Assembly (NCBI RefSeq): GCF_018613875.1
Contig: NZ_JAGGPJ010000006.1
Span: 11,002-75,001 of the forward strand
From: Arthrobacter sp. ISL-28
Lineage (GTDB): Bacteria > Actinomycetota > Actinomycetes > Actinomycetales > Micrococcaceae
Direction of reading: 5' to 3'
Length of the DNA stretch: 64,000 nucleotides
In this document: positions 61,914-64,000 of the stretch, one piece after another
Position numbering within the stretch: position 1 is the stretch's first letter
How the letters are laid out: each line of letters opens with the position of its first letter
The notes under the pieces: model-generated
Seen by the model: the letters and a program-made list of their open reading frames with translations, nothing else
Databases searched by the model: none
What the model was told of the DNA's origin: nothing
Translations under genes and position numbers: made by a program

Positions 61914-62180
61914 TCAGTTGCGCCGCGTCGCGGTGCGTGCGGGAAGGCGCCGGCGGAGCCTGGTCATCCCGTAGAGCGCCAGCAGGACGGCCAGCAGGCC
62001 GAGCGCCCAGCCGAGTGCGGGCTGGGCGGTCACCTCCATCCAGACGGTGACGACGAGCAGCACCACAGCCGAGAAGCCCAGGAATCCGATGATGATGTCG
62101 AAGTCCTCGCCGGACCGGACACGCTTATGCCCGAGCCAGGCATCGGGCTTCTTGCCCTGCGGTGCTGCTCCGCCCGTCAC
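61914..62180 (-). CDS. Small two-helix membrane protein in a sugar ABC operon
   Basis: An 88-residue protein: cytosolic N-terminus (GKKPDAWLGHKRVRSGEDF), then two hydrophobic helices (IIIGFLGFSAVVLLVVTVWM and PALGWALGLLAVLLALYGMT) and a basic tail. It overlaps the permease gene by 4 bases, so it is co-translated; proteins in this place are seen in actinobacterial sugar clusters. No known domain; role unknown. Confidence 0.65.
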   Translation of the reverse strand: MTGGAAPQGKKPDAWLGHKRVRSGEDFDIIIGFLGFSAVVLLVVTVWMEVTAQPALGWALGLLAVLLALYGMTRLRRRLPARTATRRN

Positions 62181-63064
62181 TTGACTGCACCCGCTGTCAA
62201 GCCGGCTACGATCTTGCGCTGGAAGATCAGCACGAGGATGACCAGCGGAATGGTCACGATGGTGCCTGCGGCCATGATGGCCGTGTACGGGATCTGCTGC
62301 GGCTGCGCGCCGGCGAAGTTAGCAATGGCCACCGTCACCGGTTGGGTTGCATCGCTGGACAGCTGGCTGGCGATCAGGAATTCATTCCAGGAGGAGATGA
62401 ACGCAAGGATGGCCGTGGTGAAGATGGCCGGCGCCGCGAGCGGCATGATCACCTTCCGGAACGCCTGCCCCTGGGTGCACCCGTCAACCCGTGCGGATTC
62501 CTCAAGCTCCCACGGCATTTCGCGGAAGAAGGACGTCATGGTGTAGACGGTCAGCGGCAGGACGAACGAAATGTTCGGAATGATCAGGGCCTGGTAGGTT
62601 CCCATCCAGCCGATGTTGGTGAACAGCTGGAACAGCGGCGTGATCAGCGCGACTCCGGGGAACATGGAGGCACCCAGGATGAAGCCCAGGACCAGGAACT
62701 TGAACCGGAAGTTCAGCCGGGCCAGCGCATACGCCGCGAAAACGCCGATCAGCAGCGAGATGGCGGTAACCACCACGCCGATGAAGATGCTGTTCAGCAG
62801 CGCCTGCCCGAACCTGTTGCCGAAGGACGTGTCGAACGCCGTGACGAAGTTGTCCAGCGTGACATGGGTGGGGAGAATCGAGGTGTCGTACGTGAAGCCG
62901 ACCTCGCGGAAGGCCACGACGACCATCCAGTACGCGGGCGCCAGGCACCAGATAAGGATGACGGCCGCGCTGATGTAGGTGCGGCCCTGCGCCCATTTCT
63001 CCCTGTTCTGAGCCAGACGACGGCCCCTGTCCTGCTCCGCCCGGAGTGCTGTCCCGGTACTCAT
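62177..63064 (-). CDS. Sugar ABC transporter permease, MalG-like
   Basis: A 295-residue membrane protein with six helices; EAA loop ELEESARVDGCTQGQAFRKV (about 191-210). Helix-rich ends (IFTTAILAFISSWNEFLIAS) are typical of the carbohydrate permease 2 family. Overlaps both neighbours by 4 bases. Confidence 0.93.
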   Translation of the reverse strand: MSTGTALRAEQDRGRRLAQNREKWAQGRTYISAAVILIWCLAPAYWMVVVAFREVGFTYDTSILPTHVTLDNFVTAFDTSFGNRFGQALLNSIFIGVVVTAISLLIGVFAAYALARLNFRFKFLVLGFILGASMFPGVALITPLFQLFTNIGWMGTYQALIIPNISFVLPLTVYTMTSFFREMPWELEESARVDGCTQGQAFRKVIMPLAAPAIFTTAILAFISSWNEFLIASQLSSDATQPVTVAIANFAGAQPQQIPYTAIMAAGTIVTIPLVILVLIFQRKIVAGLTAGAVK

Positions 63065-64000
63065 TTCTTCCCCTTACCGGTGGCGCCGCTTTGCTCCACA
63101 ACGTTCGCCCCAAGGAAACGGACGAAGATGAAAGCGACCAAAAAGATGATGATGAACGTGATGGTGGACAGCGCCGCCGCAGCATTGAACCCCTGCCGGA
63201 TCTGGCTGATCACCAGGATGGACAATGTGGTGGTGTTGTTCGCGCCGCCCGTGAGGATGTACGGCAGGTCGAACATGCGCAGCGCGTCGAGGGTACGAAA
63301 CAGGATTGCCACCATCAGTGCGGGCTTCACCAGCGGCAACGTGATCATCCGGAACCGCTGCCAGGCCGAAGCACCGTCGACCTTGGCCGCCTCATAGACC
63401 TCGGCCGGGATCATCTGCAGGCCTGCCAGGATCAGCAGCGCCATGAACGGCGTGGTCTTCCAGGTGTCCGCGATGATGACCGCCCACCTGGCCGGCCACT
63501 CGCTTCCGGTCCACAAAATGGAGGTGTTGAAGATCTTGTTGGCGATGCCCTGGAAATCGAAGATGAAGAGCCACAACTGTGCCGTCACCGCCGTGGGGAT
63601 GGCCCACGGCACCAGGACGGCTGCACGAACCAGGCTCCGGCCCTTGAAGGTCCGGGCCATGATCATGGCCATCCAGAAACCCATAACGGTTTCCAGGGTG
63701 ACCGTGATGATCGTGAAGATGAACGTGGTCTGGGTGGCGGACCAGAACTGAGCTCCGAGGGTTCCGGGCGGACACGCAACGGTCCCGCCGCCGGGGGCTG
63801 CACACTGCTGCGCGATCCAGTTGACGTAGTTCTGGATGCCGGCTGGGCCGCCGGCCGTGAACAGGCCGGTCGCAGGGTCCAGCCCCGCGTCCTTCTGGAA
63901 GGACATCACGATGGCGCTGATGATCGGGTACACGATCACCACGGCAAGCGCGATGATGGTCGGAGCCAGCAGCCAGGTGGCCCATTTGCCCTGGCTGAGG
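63061..64000 (-). CDS. Sugar ABC transporter permease, MalF-like (5'-partial)
   Basis: The frame is open through base 64000, so the gene begins outside; residues KWATWLLAPTIIALAVVIVY open the part seen. A long periplasmic loop (AGLDPATGLFTAGGPAGIQN and CAAPGGGTVACPPG) separates helices 1 and 2, like MalF. EAA loop PAEVYEAAKVDGASAWQRFR. It overlaps the MalG-like gene by 4 bases. Its own start and the binding-protein gene presumably lie beyond the window. Confidence 0.92.
   Translation of the reverse strand, partial: LSQGKWATWLLAPTIIALAVVIVYPIISAIVMSFQKDAGLDPATGLFTAGGPAGIQNYVNWIAQQCAAPGGGTVACPPGTLGAQFWSATQTTFIFTIITVTLETVMGFWMAMIMARTFKGRSLVRAAVLVPWAIPTAVTAQLWLFIFDFQGIANKIFNTSILWTGSEWPARWAVIIADTWKTTPFMALLILAGLQMIPAEVYEAAKVDGASAWQRFRMITLPLVKPALMVAILFRTLDALRMFDLPYILTGGANNTTTLSILVISQIRQGFNAAAALSTITFIIIFLVAFIFVRFLGANVVEQSGATGKGKK

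Overview
The window is high-GC DNA from an actinobacterium of the Micrococcaceae, most like Arthrobacter or Pseudarthrobacter. The evidence is the set of families present: ANTAR regulators, DUF3151 next to class II aldolase, an SCPx-type thiolase with a CoA-transferase and IclR regulator, and many GTG starts. The species assignment is an inference from gene content. No rRNA, tRNA or CRISPR array was seen.

The window falls into two unlike halves. Bases 1 to about 15,990 are an accessory region under decay. It holds a truncated surface protein, a frameshifted GNAT acetyltransferase, a scrap of Tn3-family transposase, an MFS transporter, the tail of a second MFS gene running in frame into a broken ChbG/YdjC deacetylase, and an IS5-family element inserted exactly at that gene's stop codon. 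Next comes the most interesting unit (5.7-13.1 kb): a leftward operon of ureohydrolase, threonine-dehydratase-like PLP enzyme, nitrilase-family amidase, RidA and VOC protein. A FadR-type GntR regulator and a rightward polar amino acid ABC transporter lie beside it, and the two divergent promoter sides share a 13-bp operator-like sequence. The unit looks dedicated to uptake and breakdown of a guanidino (or related) amino acid. Its ureohydrolase has Cys in place of a canonical metal-binding Asp, and its substrate-binding protein is frameshifted. A DUF2511 fragment, a zinc-ribbon ORF and an alcohol dehydrogenase follow. The region ends at a UUCG-loop terminator, a 14-bp inverted repeat and a DUF1990 gene cut off mid-domain, which I read as the island edge.

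From about 16 kb on the genes are intact and look like ordinary chromosome. 16-20 kb: MmcQ, a 2OG-Fe dioxygenase, a CoA-binding protein, a sigma factor with a membrane partner, and a Pro/Ala-rich secreted protein. 20-32 kb is housekeeping: purA, a UDG-like protein, fba with DUF3151, a SPOUT RNA methyltransferase, a HAD phosphatase, pyrE, a flavin monooxygenase, a LacI regulator and nadE. 33-37 kb: an IclR regulator faces a CoA-transferase/thiolase operon, with matching palindromes in front of both. 38-41 kb: a GlcG/HbpS-like protein and a NarL-type two-component system. 41-47 kb: an AraC regulator and a polyol ABC operon (binding protein, two permeases, polyol dehydrogenase) without its own ATPase, then a cold-shock gene. 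47-59 kb is branched-chain acyl-CoA metabolism: acyl-CoA dehydrogenase, acyl-CoA ligase with MarR, and the valine operon mmsA, 3-hydroxyisobutyryl-CoA hydrolase, mmsB and enoyl-CoA hydratase; a 26-bp motif is shared by the acyl-CoA dehydrogenase and mmsA promoters. 59-64 kb: exonuclease III, a conserved unknown, and a LacI-controlled sugar ABC permease cluster that runs off the right end.

Gene starts were moved from the longest open frame where a Shine-Dalgarno sequence or family N-terminus supports it (purA, fba, pyrE, nadE, CoA-transferase alpha, IclR, mmsB, the ABC genes and others).
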